Part shown: one piece after another, positions 9,257-18,349 of the stretch
Numbering within the stretch: position 1 is the first letter of the stretch
Layout of the letters: every line of letters begins with the position of its first letter
Assembly (NCBI RefSeq): GCF_003010955.1
Contig: NZ_PGGO01000003.1
Location: forward strand, 124,001-188,000
Reading direction: 5' to 3'
Source of the DNA: Phyllobacterium brassicacearum
GTDB lineage: Bacteria > Pseudomonadota > Alphaproteobacteria > Rhizobiales > Rhizobiaceae
Length of the DNA: 64,000 nt
Notes under the pieces: model-generated
Databases searched by the model: none
Seen by the model: only the letters and a program-made list of their open reading frames with translations
Told to the model about the DNA's origin: nothing
Translations under genes and position numbers: made by a program

Positions 9257-10717
9257 TTACAGCCCCAGGCCGCCGACGCAGACATACTTGGTATCGAGAT
9301 AATCTTCGATGCCCTGGTGACCGCCTTCCTTGCCGAGACCCGACTCCTTGGTACCACCAAACGGCGCCTCGACAGTCGTGATCATGCCTTCGTTCACCCC
9401 AACCAGGCCATATTTCAGTCCTTCCGACACGCGGAACATCCGCCCGAGGTCTTGGGTGTAGAAATAGCTGGCAAGGCCAAACTGGGTGTTGTTGGCAAGA
9501 TCAATTGCTTCCTGCTCGGTCTCGAACTTGTAGACCGGCGCGACAGGGCCAAATATCTCTTCCGTCGTAAAAAGCATGTCCGGTTTGGCGTCGCCGATCA
9601 CCGTTGGTTCGAAGAAACTGCCGCCCAAAGCATGACGCTTCCCGCCAGTGACGATCTTGCCGCCCTTCTGCTTGGCATCGGCAATGAACTCCTCAACCTT
9701 CTCGACCGCCTTCTCGTCGATGAGCGGCCCCTGCTGGGTTCCAGCCTCAAGACCATCGCCAACCTTAAGTTTCTCTGTAGCGGCGGCAAACTTCTGCACG
9801 AATGTGTCGTAGATGCCCGACTGAACCAGGAAACGGTTGGTACAGACGCAAGTCTGGCCGGAATTGCGGAACTTCGCGATGATTGCGCCTTCGACCGCCC
9901 GGTCCACGTCCGCATCGTCGAACACAATGAATGGCGCATTGCCGCCAAGCTCCATCGATACTTTCTTGACTGTATCGGCCGCCTGCTTGATCAAGATCTT
10001 GCCGATTTCTGTCGACCCGGTGAAGGTGATCTTGCGCACGAGCGGATTGCTGGTGATTTCGCCGCCGATTTCAGAGGCCGAACCTGTCAGGATATTGACC
10101 ACGCCTTTGGGAATGCCAACCTCCTCGCAAAGCGCACCCCATACCAAGCCGGAATAAGGGGTCTGCGTGGCTGGCTTCACCACGACAGTGCAGCCGGTCG
10201 CGAGCGCTGGACCGATCTTGCGCGCAAGCATGGAGGACGGGAAATTCCAAGGCGTGATAGCGCCAATGACACCGACGGGCTCTTTCGTAACGAGAATTCG
10301 TCTGTCGGCCCACGGCGAAGGGACAACATCGCCGTAAGTCCGGCGCGCTTCCTCCGCATACCAGAGAATATAGGCGGCAGACATGCCAACCTCGCCCTTG
10401 GATTCCGCCAGCGACTTGCCCTGCTCAAGCGTCAGGAGTTCCGCCAGCGCGTCCTGGTTGTCCAGGATGGCATCGTGCAGCTTGCGCATCAGTTTGGCGC
10501 GGTCGAGCACAGATGTCTTGCGCCATGTCTTGAAGGCATCAGCGGCTGCGGCGATAGCACGCTGTGTTTCCGCCGTGCCGGAATTGGGCACCGTCCCGAT
10601 CTTCAAACCGGTCGCAGGGTTGATGACGTCGATTGTCTTGCCCGAGTCGGCGGCTACCCACTCGCCATTGATGAGGTTCGCCTGCTTCATGAACTGGCTG
10701 GATTTCTGCAACATCAT
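9257..10717 (-). CDS. gabD: NAD(P)-dependent succinate-semialdehyde dehydrogenase
   Basis: 486-residue aldehyde dehydrogenase oxidising succinate semialdehyde to succinate, linking GABA or related catabolism with the TCA cycle. Catalytic Glu lies in MELGGNAPFIVFDDADVD and catalytic Cys in NSGQTCVCTNR; the TPWNFPSSMLARKIGPAL block lines the cofactor site. GGGAG precedes the ATG at 10717. Followed closely by galM. The broad ALDH family makes exact substrate less certain, but the overall sequence is of the GabD class. Confidence 0.88.
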   Translation of the reverse strand: MMLQKSSQFMKQANLINGEWVAADSGKTIDVINPATGLKIGTVPNSGTAETQRAIAAAADAFKTWRKTSVLDRAKLMRKLHDAILDNQDALAELLTLEQGKSLAESKGEVGMSAAYILWYAEEARRTYGDVVPSPWADRRILVTKEPVGVIGAITPWNFPSSMLARKIGPALATGCTVVVKPATQTPYSGLVWGALCEEVGIPKGVVNILTGSASEIGGEITSNPLVRKITFTGSTEIGKILIKQAADTVKKVSMELGGNAPFIVFDDADVDRAVEGAIIAKFRNSGQTCVCTNRFLVQSGIYDTFVQKFAAATEKLKVGDGLEAGTQQGPLIDEKAVEKVEEFIADAKQKGGKIVTGGKRHALGGSFFEPTVIGDAKPDMLFTTEEIFGPVAPVYKFETEQEAIDLANNTQFGLASYFYTQDLGRMFRVSEGLKYGLVGVNEGMITTVEAPFGGTKESGLGKEGGHQGIEDYLDTKYVCVGGLGL

Positions 10718-10855
10718 ATTTCTCCCTGTGTTCTAAGGGTTATAGCTATTCTGAGTTCCATGAAGGATAACCCTGCATTGCGCGTGGCAATGCGCCTTGG
10801 CCAAGGCGATGCGGCTACCCTGCGCCTTTTTGGCAAAAGCTGCAACAAGCTTCGC

Positions 10856-11812
10856 TCAGCCGAAAATATGTGTAACGACCGAAATCCAGAATGCCATAGT
10901 GATCGCCGACAATGCGGTGGCCATGACCATGGAATTCGAAGCAAGTGCCTGCCCGGTGCCGAAGCGCGTTGCAATCAGATAGGAGTTCACACCGGCGGGA
11001 AGTGCAGCTGAAGCCACTGCAATCTTCGCGGTGAAGGGCGGCAATCCGATGAACCACGCAGCTGCCAACACGACCGCTGGCATCACAAACAGCTTGATGG
11101 CCGACACGACCAGCGAAGCTGCTATATGCCCGGTGACGCCGAATTTCTTCAATCCCATGCCCATGGCGAACAACGCCACCGGACCAGCGACGCTTCCCAA
11201 TGTCTGGATCAGCGAGTCGGCGATGACCGGCATCTGCAAGCCCGTGAGCCGCCATATCCATCCGGCGAGGATGCCGAGGACGAAGGGATTGCGCAGGAGG
11301 CTCTTGAAGAATGCAAGCACAACCAGGCCAAAATGCCCCTCGCCTGCGAACACCCCGTCTCGGCGCATGGCGATCTCGTGCAACGTAATGGAGGCGGCCA
11401 TCATGATCGGCATGTGAATCGCGACAATGAGCGACAGAATCGCAAAGCCTTCCTGGCCGAAAACACCTAACATGAGCGGCATGCCAAGAAACACCAAGTT
11501 GGAAAATGCGCCCGAAACGCCGGCAACAACCCCAGCACGATTGTCGCGGCCAAAGATCATTTTAATCGCCAGATCAGACGCCGCCCAGGCGACTACCACA
11601 CCAGCAAAATAGGCAATCCACAATTGCCACGGTGCTGTTCCGTGAAAATCTGCCGTCACCATTGTCCTGAAGAGCAGCAAAGGGGCGGCGATCATGAACA
11701 CGAAATCCGACAGTCCATCGCCGACACGCTCATCCAGCAGCTTGAAATGCGCTGCAGCATAAGCGATGGCAATCACACCGAAAACGACAATGATTGTTTG
11801 AATCAGACCCAT
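10856..11812 (-). CDS. AEC-family transporter (auxin efflux carrier/malonate permease type)
   Basis: About 318-residue integral membrane protein of the AEC family (MdcF/YfdV-like), with roughly ten hydrophobic segments in two halves and a less hydrophobic middle. I use ATG 11812 (MGLIQTIIVVFGVIAIAYAA), which begins the first membrane helix; the upstream TTG would add four residues. Substrate cannot be deduced; family members move organic acids or auxin-like anions. It stands alone between gabD and the divergent phosphatase-like gene. Confidence 0.8.
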   Translation of the reverse strand: MGLIQTIIVVFGVIAIAYAAAHFKLLDERVGDGLSDFVFMIAAPLLLFRTMVTADFHGTAPWQLWIAYFAGVVVAWAASDLAIKMIFGRDNRAGVVAGVSGAFSNLVFLGMPLMLGVFGQEGFAILSLIVAIHMPIMMAASITLHEIAMRRDGVFAGEGHFGLVVLAFFKSLLRNPFVLGILAGWIWRLTGLQMPVIADSLIQTLGSVAGPVALFAMGMGLKKFGVTGHIAASLVVSAIKLFVMPAVVLAAAWFIGLPPFTAKIAVASAALPAGVNSYLIATRFGTGQALASNSMVMATALSAITMAFWISVVTHIFG

Positions 11813-11912
11813 CGTCACCCGCAATAGGCTTGCAAGAACTAGCGCGCAAGCCTTCCAAAGCCTTCACTTTATTTTTCTGTCCCAAATCACCATCTCGCTG
11901 CTAAGGAGACTG

Positions 11913-12500
11913 ATGTTGAAACGGTTGCACTCTCGGGCATTTCTTGCACTGGCGCTCATGCTGAGCGCATGCCTGGCCGTTTCGCCAGCGCTGGCGACGG
12001 ATGCCGCCTGGGCGAGATTGGCGCGAGGCGGATTAACGATTCTCATTCAAGGAGCCGACGCCTCCGGAACCTTGAGCCCTACGGTGGACAATTCTGTCGA
12101 TTGCTCGGCAACGCAGACGCTTTCCGATAGAGGCCGTCAACTGGCTCAGAAGCTCGGCGCACGCTTTGCAGCCCGCGGCGTGCGAATCGACAAGGTCTTG
12201 ACCAGTTCCACCTGTAACGCCCGGGAATCCGCACGGCTTTCCTTCGGTTCGATCCCAACCGAGATTTTTCAACCCCTCGATCCAGCACCAAACGACGATA
12301 GCGCGAAGCAAGCCCAACTTGGTCACATTCGTGCCGCGATCTCCGGATTCAAGAGTTCAGGCAATCTGGTAATGTTCACCGACCGTGCCAATATAACGGC
12401 CCTGGCAGGAATTACGCCGCGCCCAACCGAGGCTGTCGTGGTTGGTCCGGCCGAGGACGGTGAAACGATTCATATCGCCGGCCGAATCATATTCGACTAA
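11913..12500 (+). CDS. Exported histidine-phosphatase-like protein lacking catalytic residues
   Basis: 195 residues, preceded by AAGGAG at 11903-11908. The first 28 residues are an export signal; LSAC at 17-20 fits a lipobox, so it may be a lipoprotein, though ALA at 26-28 also suits signal peptidase I. The rest resembles the phosphoglycerate-mutase-like (branch 1 histidine phosphatase) fold: LARGGLTILIQGADA, LSDRGRQLAQKLG, VLTSSTCNARESA and NLVMFTDRANITALAG. In active enzymes the first block reads RHA and the last THxxN; here they are QGA (46-48) and D157. Both catalytic His are therefore absent. Probably a binding or structural protein; partner unknown. It lies just upstream of acpXL. Confidence 0.65.
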   Translation: MLKRLHSRAFLALALMLSACLAVSPALATDAAWARLARGGLTILIQGADASGTLSPTVDNSVDCSATQTLSDRGRQLAQKLGARFAARGVRIDKVLTSSTCNARESARLSFGSIPTEIFQPLDPAPNDDSAKQAQLGHIRAAISGFKSSGNLVMFTDRANITALAGITPRPTEAVVVGPAEDGETIHIAGRIIFD

Positions 12501-12605
12501 TCAGCATGCACGCTTTGGTCTTTCCCTGAGCGGTGAAAAACGCTAGATACCGCCTCATAAGACATCAGTGCCTTGCTCAAGGCACCGCAAGCAAAGGAAA
12601 ATCAA

Positions 12606-12887
12606 TTGTCCGAAACATTCGACAAGGTCGCCGATATCATTGCCGAAACCAGTGAAATCGACCGCGACTCCATTACGCCGGAAAGCCACACGATTGACGA
12701 TCTGGGCATCGATAGCCTTGATTTTCTCGACATCGTTTTCGCGATCGACAAGGCCTTCGGTATCAAGATCCCGCTCGAGCAGTGGACGCAGGAAGTCAAT
12801 GACGGCAAGGTCCCGACCGAAGAATACTTCGTGTTGAAGAACCTTTGCGCCAAAATCGACGAACTCGTCGCCGCAAAATCGGCCTGA
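12606..12887 (+). CDS. acpXL: Special acyl carrier protein AcpXL for very-long-chain fatty acids
   Basis: 93-residue ACP that carries the growing 27-hydroxyoctacosanoyl-type chain used to acylate rhizobial lipid A. The phosphopantetheine Ser is in [16 protein letters not shown]; the C-terminal [16 protein letters not shown] is specific to AcpXL. The start is the TTG at 12606, with AAGGAAA just upstream, which yields the usual family length; the longer frame from 12573 adds residues with no family counterpart. First gene of the acpXL-lpxXL cluster. Confidence 0.95.
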   Translation: MSETFDKVADIIAETSEIDRDSITPESHTIDDLGIDSLDFLDIVFAIDKAFGIKIPLEQWTQEVNDGKVPTEEYFVLKNLCAKIDELVAAKSA

Positions 12888-12960
12888 TTTCGGGCCATCC
12901 CGGACAGGCTCATCTATCCACCAAAAACTGGATGCACCGTACTGACGGTGTTGCGAGACA
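12888..12960 (+). other. acpXL-fabF2XL spacer, where fabZXL is normally found
   Basis: In described rhizobial clusters a FabZ-type dehydratase gene lies between acpXL and fabF2XL. Here only 73 bases separate the two genes, far too few for the roughly 150-residue enzyme, and no FabZ motif is visible in any frame. A 6-bp hairpin, CACCGT (12935-12940) and ACGGTG (12945-12950), is the only structure I see. Confidence 0.6.
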
Positions 12961-14145
12961 ATGCAGAACAACACCGTCGTTATCACCGGTATCGGACTGA
13001 TCTCATCGCTGGGCGAAGGCGTGGAAGCGCATTGGCAGGCCTTCAATGACAAGGTCGAACCTCGTGTCGACAGCGAAACGTTCAAGCCCTACACAATCCA
13101 TCCCCTGGTCGAAGTTGACTGGAACAACCAGATCCCCAAACGCGGAGACCAGCGACAGATGGAAACCTGGCAGCGCATCGGCACCTATACCGCCGGGCTT
13201 GCGCTTCAGGACGCCGGCATCAAGGACAATGAAGAGCTGTGCGCTACCATGGACATGGTCGTGGCGGCTGGCGGCGGGGAACGCGATGTCACTGTAGATA
13301 AGCAGATCCTGACCGAAGGCCGCGTCCGCAACGATCTCGGTACGATGCTCAACGAGAAGCTGACGACGGAACTGCGCCCAACGCTCTTCCTCGCACAGCT
13401 CTCCAATTTGTTGGCAGGCAACATCTCCATCGTCCACAAAGTCACGGGCTCGTCGCGCACGTTCATGGGCGAAGAAGGTTCCGGTGTCTCGGCGATTGAT
13501 ACCGCGGTCGCCAGAATTCGCTCGGGGCAGAGCACGCACGCCCTTGTTGGTGGCGCCTATAATTCCGAGCACCCTGACATGCTCTTGGGCTATGAACTCA
13601 ACGGCTTGTTGAAGACCGACGGCTGGGCACCCCTATGGCAGCGCGAAAGAGGGGCTGGCGGCGGTGTCGTTACCGGGTCTGGCGGCGCTTTCCTCGTTCT
13701 CGAGAGCCTGGATCATGCAAAAAAGCGCGGCGCCCGCGCTTACGCCGCCATCGACGCCGTTCATGGCAGCCAGATCCGCCGTACCCGCGAAGATTTGACC
13801 GAGACCATCGCCAAGATGGTGGGAGCTGCAAGCGCTGACACAGCAGCTAACCTGATCATCTCGGGAGCTTGCGGTTTCAAAGGCGTCACGGCAGCCGAGA
13901 AAGCCGCGCTCGATAAATTCCCAAGTTCAGCTGTGCGCGGGATAGCGGGCAAATTGGGTCATCTCCGGGAAGCGCAGTTCTCCCTTGTTGTCGCGCTCGC
14001 TGCGTTGAACGTTTTCAAGGGTACTGCTTTTCCGCCAATCGACGCCGATAACGAAAAAGATGGTCCGTCTCAGATAAATACGGCGCTGGCGACCGCCATC
14101 GGTGGATGCCGAAGCGAAGGCGTCGCTCGTCTGTCAAGAGTATAA
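12961..14145 (+). CDS. fabF2XL: Beta-ketoacyl-ACP synthase-like protein FabF2XL without active-site Cys (chain-length-factor-like)
   Basis: 394-residue condensing-enzyme homologue, second gene of the VLCFA cluster. Where its neighbour FabF1XL has TLSTACASG, this protein has TFMGEEGSG (residues 167-175), so the nucleophilic Cys is replaced by Glu172. The first active-site His (AHGTST in the partner) is also replaced, by SGACGF, while the second (LGHLREAQF) remains. It therefore should not condense by itself. By analogy with the chain-length factors of type II polyketide synthases, it may pair with FabF1XL; that is inference. ATG 12961 has only a weak GAGA upstream. Confidence 0.85.
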   Translation: MQNNTVVITGIGLISSLGEGVEAHWQAFNDKVEPRVDSETFKPYTIHPLVEVDWNNQIPKRGDQRQMETWQRIGTYTAGLALQDAGIKDNEELCATMDMVVAAGGGERDVTVDKQILTEGRVRNDLGTMLNEKLTTELRPTLFLAQLSNLLAGNISIVHKVTGSSRTFMGEEGSGVSAIDTAVARIRSGQSTHALVGGAYNSEHPDMLLGYELNGLLKTDGWAPLWQRERGAGGGVVTGSGGAFLVLESLDHAKKRGARAYAAIDAVHGSQIRRTREDLTETIAKMVGAASADTAANLIISGACGFKGVTAAEKAALDKFPSSAVRGIAGKLGHLREAQFSLVVALAALNVFKGTAFPPIDADNEKDGPSQINTALATAIGGCRSEGVARLSRV

Positions 14146-14156
14146 GGGATATCATC

Positions 14157-15437
14157 ATGTCCAAATATACCGATCATCTTGGTCGCCCGCTCGTCGCCAT
14201 CACTGGCATGGGCCTTGTTTCTTCCCTCGGACAAGGCAAGGAAGAGAATTGGGCGGCGCTGACCTCTGGAACTTCTGGCATTCACACGATCACGCGATTT
14301 GCGCTGGACAATCTGCGCACGCAGATCGCCGGAACTGTCGATTTTCTTGAGGAGAGTAGTCAGGGCGCTTCAGCTTTGTCTGAAAAATTGGCCTCGCTTG
14401 CAGCTGAAGAAGCCATTTCCCAATCAGGTCTTCCTCTCAGCGATTTTGGCGGACCACTCTTCCTGGCGGCGCCACCGGTCGAGCTCGAATGGCGCAACCG
14501 GTTTGCACTTGATTCGCTTGTAAAGTCGGAGGGCGAACCTGGCTACGATCTTCTGCTCGCCGCGTGCCGCCGCGGTCCCCAAGTTGATATGTTCAATACC
14601 GTTGAATTTGGCTATATCGCGGAATGCCTTGCCGACAAGTTTGGAACACGCGGGTTGCCAGTTACGCTTTCCACTGCCTGTGCGTCGGGCGCGACGGCCA
14701 TTCAGCTCGGCGTTGAAGCAATTCGACGCGGCGAAAGCAATCGCGTGCTCTCGATCGGCACCGACGGCTCCGTATCGGCCGAATCGCTGATCCGGTTCTC
14801 GCTGCTCTCGGCACTCTCGACGCAGAACGAACCTGCTCAAAAGGCCGCAAAGCCGTTCTCCAAGGATCGTGACGGTTTCGTCATGGCAGAAGGTTCCGGC
14901 GCAATGGTGCTGGAATCGCTTGAATCTGCTGTGGCACGCGGCGCGAACATTCTCGGGATCATGCGCGGCTGCGGTGAAAAGGCGGACGATTTCCATCGCA
15001 CCCGGTCGAAGCCTGATGGCTCGCCCGCTATCGGCGCAGTGCGTGCCGCGCTGGATGATGCCGGCATCAAGGAAGACGCGATCGACTACATCAACGCCCA
15101 CGGCACATCGACGCCCGAGAACGACAAGATGGAGTATCTGGCGATTTCGACAGTCTTCGGCGAGCGGATTTCATCGCAGTTGCCCGTCTCGTCCAACAAA
15201 TCGATGATCGGCCATACGCTGACCGCAGCTGGCGCGATCGAAGCCGTGTTCTCGGTACTGACTATGCAGACCGGGACGATCCCGCCGACGATCAACTACG
15301 ACAATCCGGATCCGGCAATCATCATGGACGTCGTGCCCAATGTGAAGCGCGAAGCGAGCGTTTCATCGGTGCTTTCCAGTTCATTTGGCTTCGGCGGACA
15401 AAATACGTGTCTTGTCATGACGGCAGAACCGAACTAA
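14157..15437 (+). CDS. fabF1XL: Beta-ketoacyl-ACP synthase FabF1XL (catalytically complete)
   Basis: 426-residue KAS II-type condensing enzyme for elongating the very-long-chain acyl group on AcpXL. The Cys-His-His set is intact: STACASG (Cys about 175), INAHGTSTPEND, and KSMIGHTLTAAGA. The start at ATG 14157 (MSKYTDHLGRPLVAITGMG) has AAGGGA 9 bases upstream, within the end of fabF2XL; the longer frame from 14106 is not needed. Gap to fabF2XL is 11 bases. Confidence 0.93.
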   Translation: MSKYTDHLGRPLVAITGMGLVSSLGQGKEENWAALTSGTSGIHTITRFALDNLRTQIAGTVDFLEESSQGASALSEKLASLAAEEAISQSGLPLSDFGGPLFLAAPPVELEWRNRFALDSLVKSEGEPGYDLLLAACRRGPQVDMFNTVEFGYIAECLADKFGTRGLPVTLSTACASGATAIQLGVEAIRRGESNRVLSIGTDGSVSAESLIRFSLLSALSTQNEPAQKAAKPFSKDRDGFVMAEGSGAMVLESLESAVARGANILGIMRGCGEKADDFHRTRSKPDGSPAIGAVRAALDDAGIKEDAIDYINAHGTSTPENDKMEYLAISTVFGERISSQLPVSSNKSMIGHTLTAAGAIEAVFSVLTMQTGTIPPTINYDNPDPAIIMDVVPNVKREASVSSVLSSSFGFGGQNTCLVMTAEPN

Positions 15438-15468
15438 TCCGTGACCCGAACAGGAAACGGATAGAATT

Positions 15469-16494
15469 ATGCGCGCATTACAGCTGATTGAAGACCGCAA
15501 CCTCGAGATAGTCGAAATTGCGCCCCCGCCCCCGCCTGGCCCGGGTGAAGTTACGGTCAATATCAGGGCCGTTGCGCTCAATCACATCGACGTCTGGGGC
15601 TGGCGCGGCATGGCTTTCGCCAAGCGCAAGATGCCGCTCACAATTGGTGCTGAAGCGTCGGGCGTCGTCGATGCTATCGGCCCGGGCGTCAGTCTCCTGC
15701 CGGGCCAGTTGGTCTCCATCTACGGCGCCCAGACCTGCGGTCTCTGCCGCCCATGCCGCGAAGGCCGCGACAATCTTTGCGAACACGTATCCGGCGTGCA
15801 TGGTTTCCATCTCGACGGCTTTGCGCAAGAGAAAGTGAACCTTCGCGCCCGCTTGCTCGTTCCCGCTCCTCCCGGCGTCGACGAGATTGGCGCGGCTGTT
15901 GCTCCTGTCACCTTCGGTACCGTCGAGCACATGCTCTTCGACAACGCCAAGCTTGAACCGGGCGAAACCATCCTTGTCCATGCAGGCGGCTCGGGTATTG
16001 GTTCGGCAGCCATCCAGCTTGCCAAGAAGATCGGTTGCACGGTTATCACGACCGTCGGTTCCGACAACAAGATCGAAAAGGCCAAGGCTCTCGGCGCAGA
16101 TCACGTCATCAATTACCGCGAAGACCGGTTCGAGGGCGTTGTACGCAAGCTGACCAAGAAGAAGGGCGTCGATGTCGTCTTCGAACATGTCGGCGCGGAT
16201 ACCTGGGCTGGCTCGATGCTGTCACTGCGCCGCGGCGGCCGTCTCGTCACCTGCGGCTCGACATCAGGCGTCTCGACCAGCATGAACTTGATGATGCTGT
16301 TCCAACAGCAACTGAAGCTTCTCGGCTCATTTGGCTGCCGGATGGAAAACATGGCCGATGCCATGCAGAAAATGGCGCGCGGCTTGGTGCATCCCGTGAT
16401 CGACACTGAAGTTGGCTTCGATGATATCGACACAGCGTTGAAGCGGATGGAAGGCCGGGACGTCTTCGGCAAGATCATCCTGCGCGTCAACTGA
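15469..16494 (+). CDS. adh2XL: Zinc-type alcohol dehydrogenase/quinone-reductase family protein of the VLCFA cluster
   Basis: 341-residue medium-chain dehydrogenase. Structural-zinc-like Cys residues occur in CGLCRPCREGRDNLCE (about residues 87-102) and the cofactor loop in HAGGSGIGSAAIQLAK (about 166-181). In rhizobial clusters this enzyme lies between fabF1XL and lpxXL and is thought to act in VLCFA synthesis, possibly as an enoyl or keto reductase; its reaction is not settled. Spaced 31 bases after fabF1XL and 6 bases before lpxXL. Confidence 0.85.
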   Translation: MRALQLIEDRNLEIVEIAPPPPPGPGEVTVNIRAVALNHIDVWGWRGMAFAKRKMPLTIGAEASGVVDAIGPGVSLLPGQLVSIYGAQTCGLCRPCREGRDNLCEHVSGVHGFHLDGFAQEKVNLRARLLVPAPPGVDEIGAAVAPVTFGTVEHMLFDNAKLEPGETILVHAGGSGIGSAAIQLAKKIGCTVITTVGSDNKIEKAKALGADHVINYREDRFEGVVRKLTKKKGVDVVFEHVGADTWAGSMLSLRRGGRLVTCGSTSGVSTSMNLMMLFQQQLKLLGSFGCRMENMADAMQKMARGLVHPVIDTEVGFDDIDTALKRMEGRDVFGKIILRVN

Positions 16495-16500
16495 TCTCAC

Positions 16501-17430
16501 ATGAAACTAGATACGAAACTTGCTCTGTTCCGCTGGAGCCAGAGGCTGAAGAAATTCAACTACTGGCTGGCGGCGAACGTCATATTCGGCGTTCTGTGGC
16601 TGTTGCGGCGCCTACCCGCCAAGGCAGCCATGGATTTCACCGACTCTGCAGCACGCAAGATCGGCCCTCTCATGGGGCGCCACCGCGTGGCCATGAACAA
16701 CCTGCGCAAGGCCTATCCGGAAAAATCCGAGGAAGAATTGCAGGAGATTGCCCGCGATATGTGGGGCAGCATGGCCCGGCTGACAGCCGAATACGTCTTC
16801 CTCGATGCCATCTTCGACTACGATCCTCATAGCGACAAGACCGGCCTTATTGAGGTCCAGGGCCGCGAGATATTCGAGCGCCTGCTTGACGAGAAGGATC
16901 GCCCGCACATCTTCTTCACGGGCCACACGGGCAATTTCGAACTTCTGCCGATCTGCGCGGCAACATTCGACCTGAACGTAACGGCTCTCTTCCGCCCCCC
17001 GAACAACCCTTTCGTGGCGAAGAGAATTCTGGGTGCACGTCGCACAAATATGGGTCACCTCGTTCCGTCAAAAGCCGGCGCTGCCTGGTCGCTTGCTACC
17101 GTGCTCAACGACAACGGTAATGTCGGGATGCTGGTCGATCAGAAATTCCGTCGCGGCATTCCGTCGACCTTCTTCAACCGTCCGTGCAAGACCAACCCGC
17201 TTCTGGCGAAGCTGGCTCGGCAATATGATTGCGACGTCTATCCGGCCCGCTGCGTCCGCCTGCCGGGTGGCCGGTTCCGGCTGGAGCTGGAGGAAAAAAT
17301 GGTCCTACCGCGCGACGAGAAGGGCGCAGTTGATCTCGCCGCAACTGTGCAGGCGCTGAACGACAAGGTTGAATCCTGGGTGCGCGAATATCCCGGCCAA
17401 TGGATGTGGTTCCACAAGCGCTGGAACTAG
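16501..17430 (+). CDS. lpxXL: Lipid A very-long-chain acyltransferase LpxXL
   Basis: 309-residue LpxL/HtrB-family acyltransferase that transfers the very-long-chain hydroxy acid from AcpXL to lipid A at the inner membrane. The catalytic H-x4-E motif is HTGNFE at residues 142-147. An N-terminal hydrophobic stretch (about 22-36) anchors it to the membrane. The C-terminal VREYPGQWMWFHKRWN is typical of the family. Last gene of the acpXL cluster; convergent with the molybdoenzyme anchor gene after 10 bases. Confidence 0.93.
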   Translation: MKLDTKLALFRWSQRLKKFNYWLAANVIFGVLWLLRRLPAKAAMDFTDSAARKIGPLMGRHRVAMNNLRKAYPEKSEEELQEIARDMWGSMARLTAEYVFLDAIFDYDPHSDKTGLIEVQGREIFERLLDEKDRPHIFFTGHTGNFELLPICAATFDLNVTALFRPPNNPFVAKRILGARRTNMGHLVPSKAGAAWSLATVLNDNGNVGMLVDQKFRRGIPSTFFNRPCKTNPLLAKLARQYDCDVYPARCVRLPGGRFRLELEEKMVLPRDEKGAVDLAATVQALNDKVESWVREYPGQWMWFHKRWN

Positions 17431-17440
17431 ACCCCTTATC

Positions 17441-18346
17441 TCAATAGTAATTCATCACCGCGTGTTTGGCTTCGGCAAAGAACAGCCAGCGTTCGACGAA
17501 AACGCCAATCAGATGCGACAGTATGCCGACGCCAAGGACGACGTGCGCGGCCAATCCGCCTCCGATTGCCATGCTCAATAGAAGCGCCAGAATGGGTAAA
17601 ATCGCGCCGCAACCAAAGGCGATCACCCAAAGCTTTGCAGCGTGTTTGCGGGCGATGCGAAAGCCCATTTCACGGGTTAGATAGTTATCAAGCGCATGTG
17701 GCCGTTCGAACAGCCGCACTTTGCCGATCGTCCCAAGACCAGTCGCACTTTCAGGCGACGAGAGCGGCACCAGCTTGGCAGCGCGATTTCGCCAGATCAT
17801 CTTGGCAACAAGCGCCAGAAGTACAAACAGCAGCGCAAGCAACTCCACCACCAACGGGTCGCCACCCGCAATTCCGCTTGCGAGCAGAAATCCCCCTGCG
17901 AGCGAAAACAACAGGAAACACAACGGTGTCAGTTTCGTGTGCCAGCTGTCGACGGTCTTGAGCGACGCATAGATCATCGATGTGCAATAGACCGTCACCA
18001 GGGACCCAAGGACGGTTATGAGACCGAGAACCGTATCGTGCCTGTTGGTGAAAATCGCAAGGACTGCGCTCAGGGTGAGCGGCACGAATGTGGCAATCGC
18101 CATCACACCCTCACGCGACAACCAGCTGGAGCGCCATTGGGTCAATGCCCGCCATGCGCGTTGAGGATTGCCCAGGTGCAGGAGCGACGACAGAAGCCCG
18201 ATCCCGATCAGCATCAACGATGCAAGATAGGCGATCTTGGTTGAGAGCAATGAAGGATCGAAAAAACCAAGCCCAAGCACTACGGCAAGACCGTAGCCAA
18301 GACCCGACAGAGCGGTGAAGACAATAATCGAAGTGGCTGGGTGCAT
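17441..18346 (-). CDS. soeC: Membrane anchor subunit of molybdoenzyme (DmsC/SoeC family)
   Basis: 301-residue polytopic protein of the DmsC family, with about eight hydrophobic helices, which would connect the Fe-S subunit to the quinone pool. It starts 3 bases after the Fe-S subunit gene and ends the three-gene operon. The symbol assumes the SoeABC (cytoplasmic sulfite dehydrogenase) reading of the catalytic subunit; a DMSO-reductase-like role cannot be excluded. Confidence 0.75.
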   Translation of the reverse strand: MHPATSIIVFTALSGLGYGLAVVLGLGFFDPSLLSTKIAYLASLMLIGIGLLSSLLHLGNPQRAWRALTQWRSSWLSREGVMAIATFVPLTLSAVLAIFTNRHDTVLGLITVLGSLVTVYCTSMIYASLKTVDSWHTKLTPLCFLLFSLAGGFLLASGIAGGDPLVVELLALLFVLLALVAKMIWRNRAAKLVPLSSPESATGLGTIGKVRLFERPHALDNYLTREMGFRIARKHAAKLWVIAFGCGAILPILALLLSMAIGGGLAAHVVLGVGILSHLIGVFVERWLFFAEAKHAVMNYY

Positions 18347-18349
18347 TGA

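Noticed and set aside
9203-11011. 602-codon open frame on the plus strand
   Set aside because: It is antisense to galM and gabD, has no recognisable domain, and arises from codon bias on the other strand.
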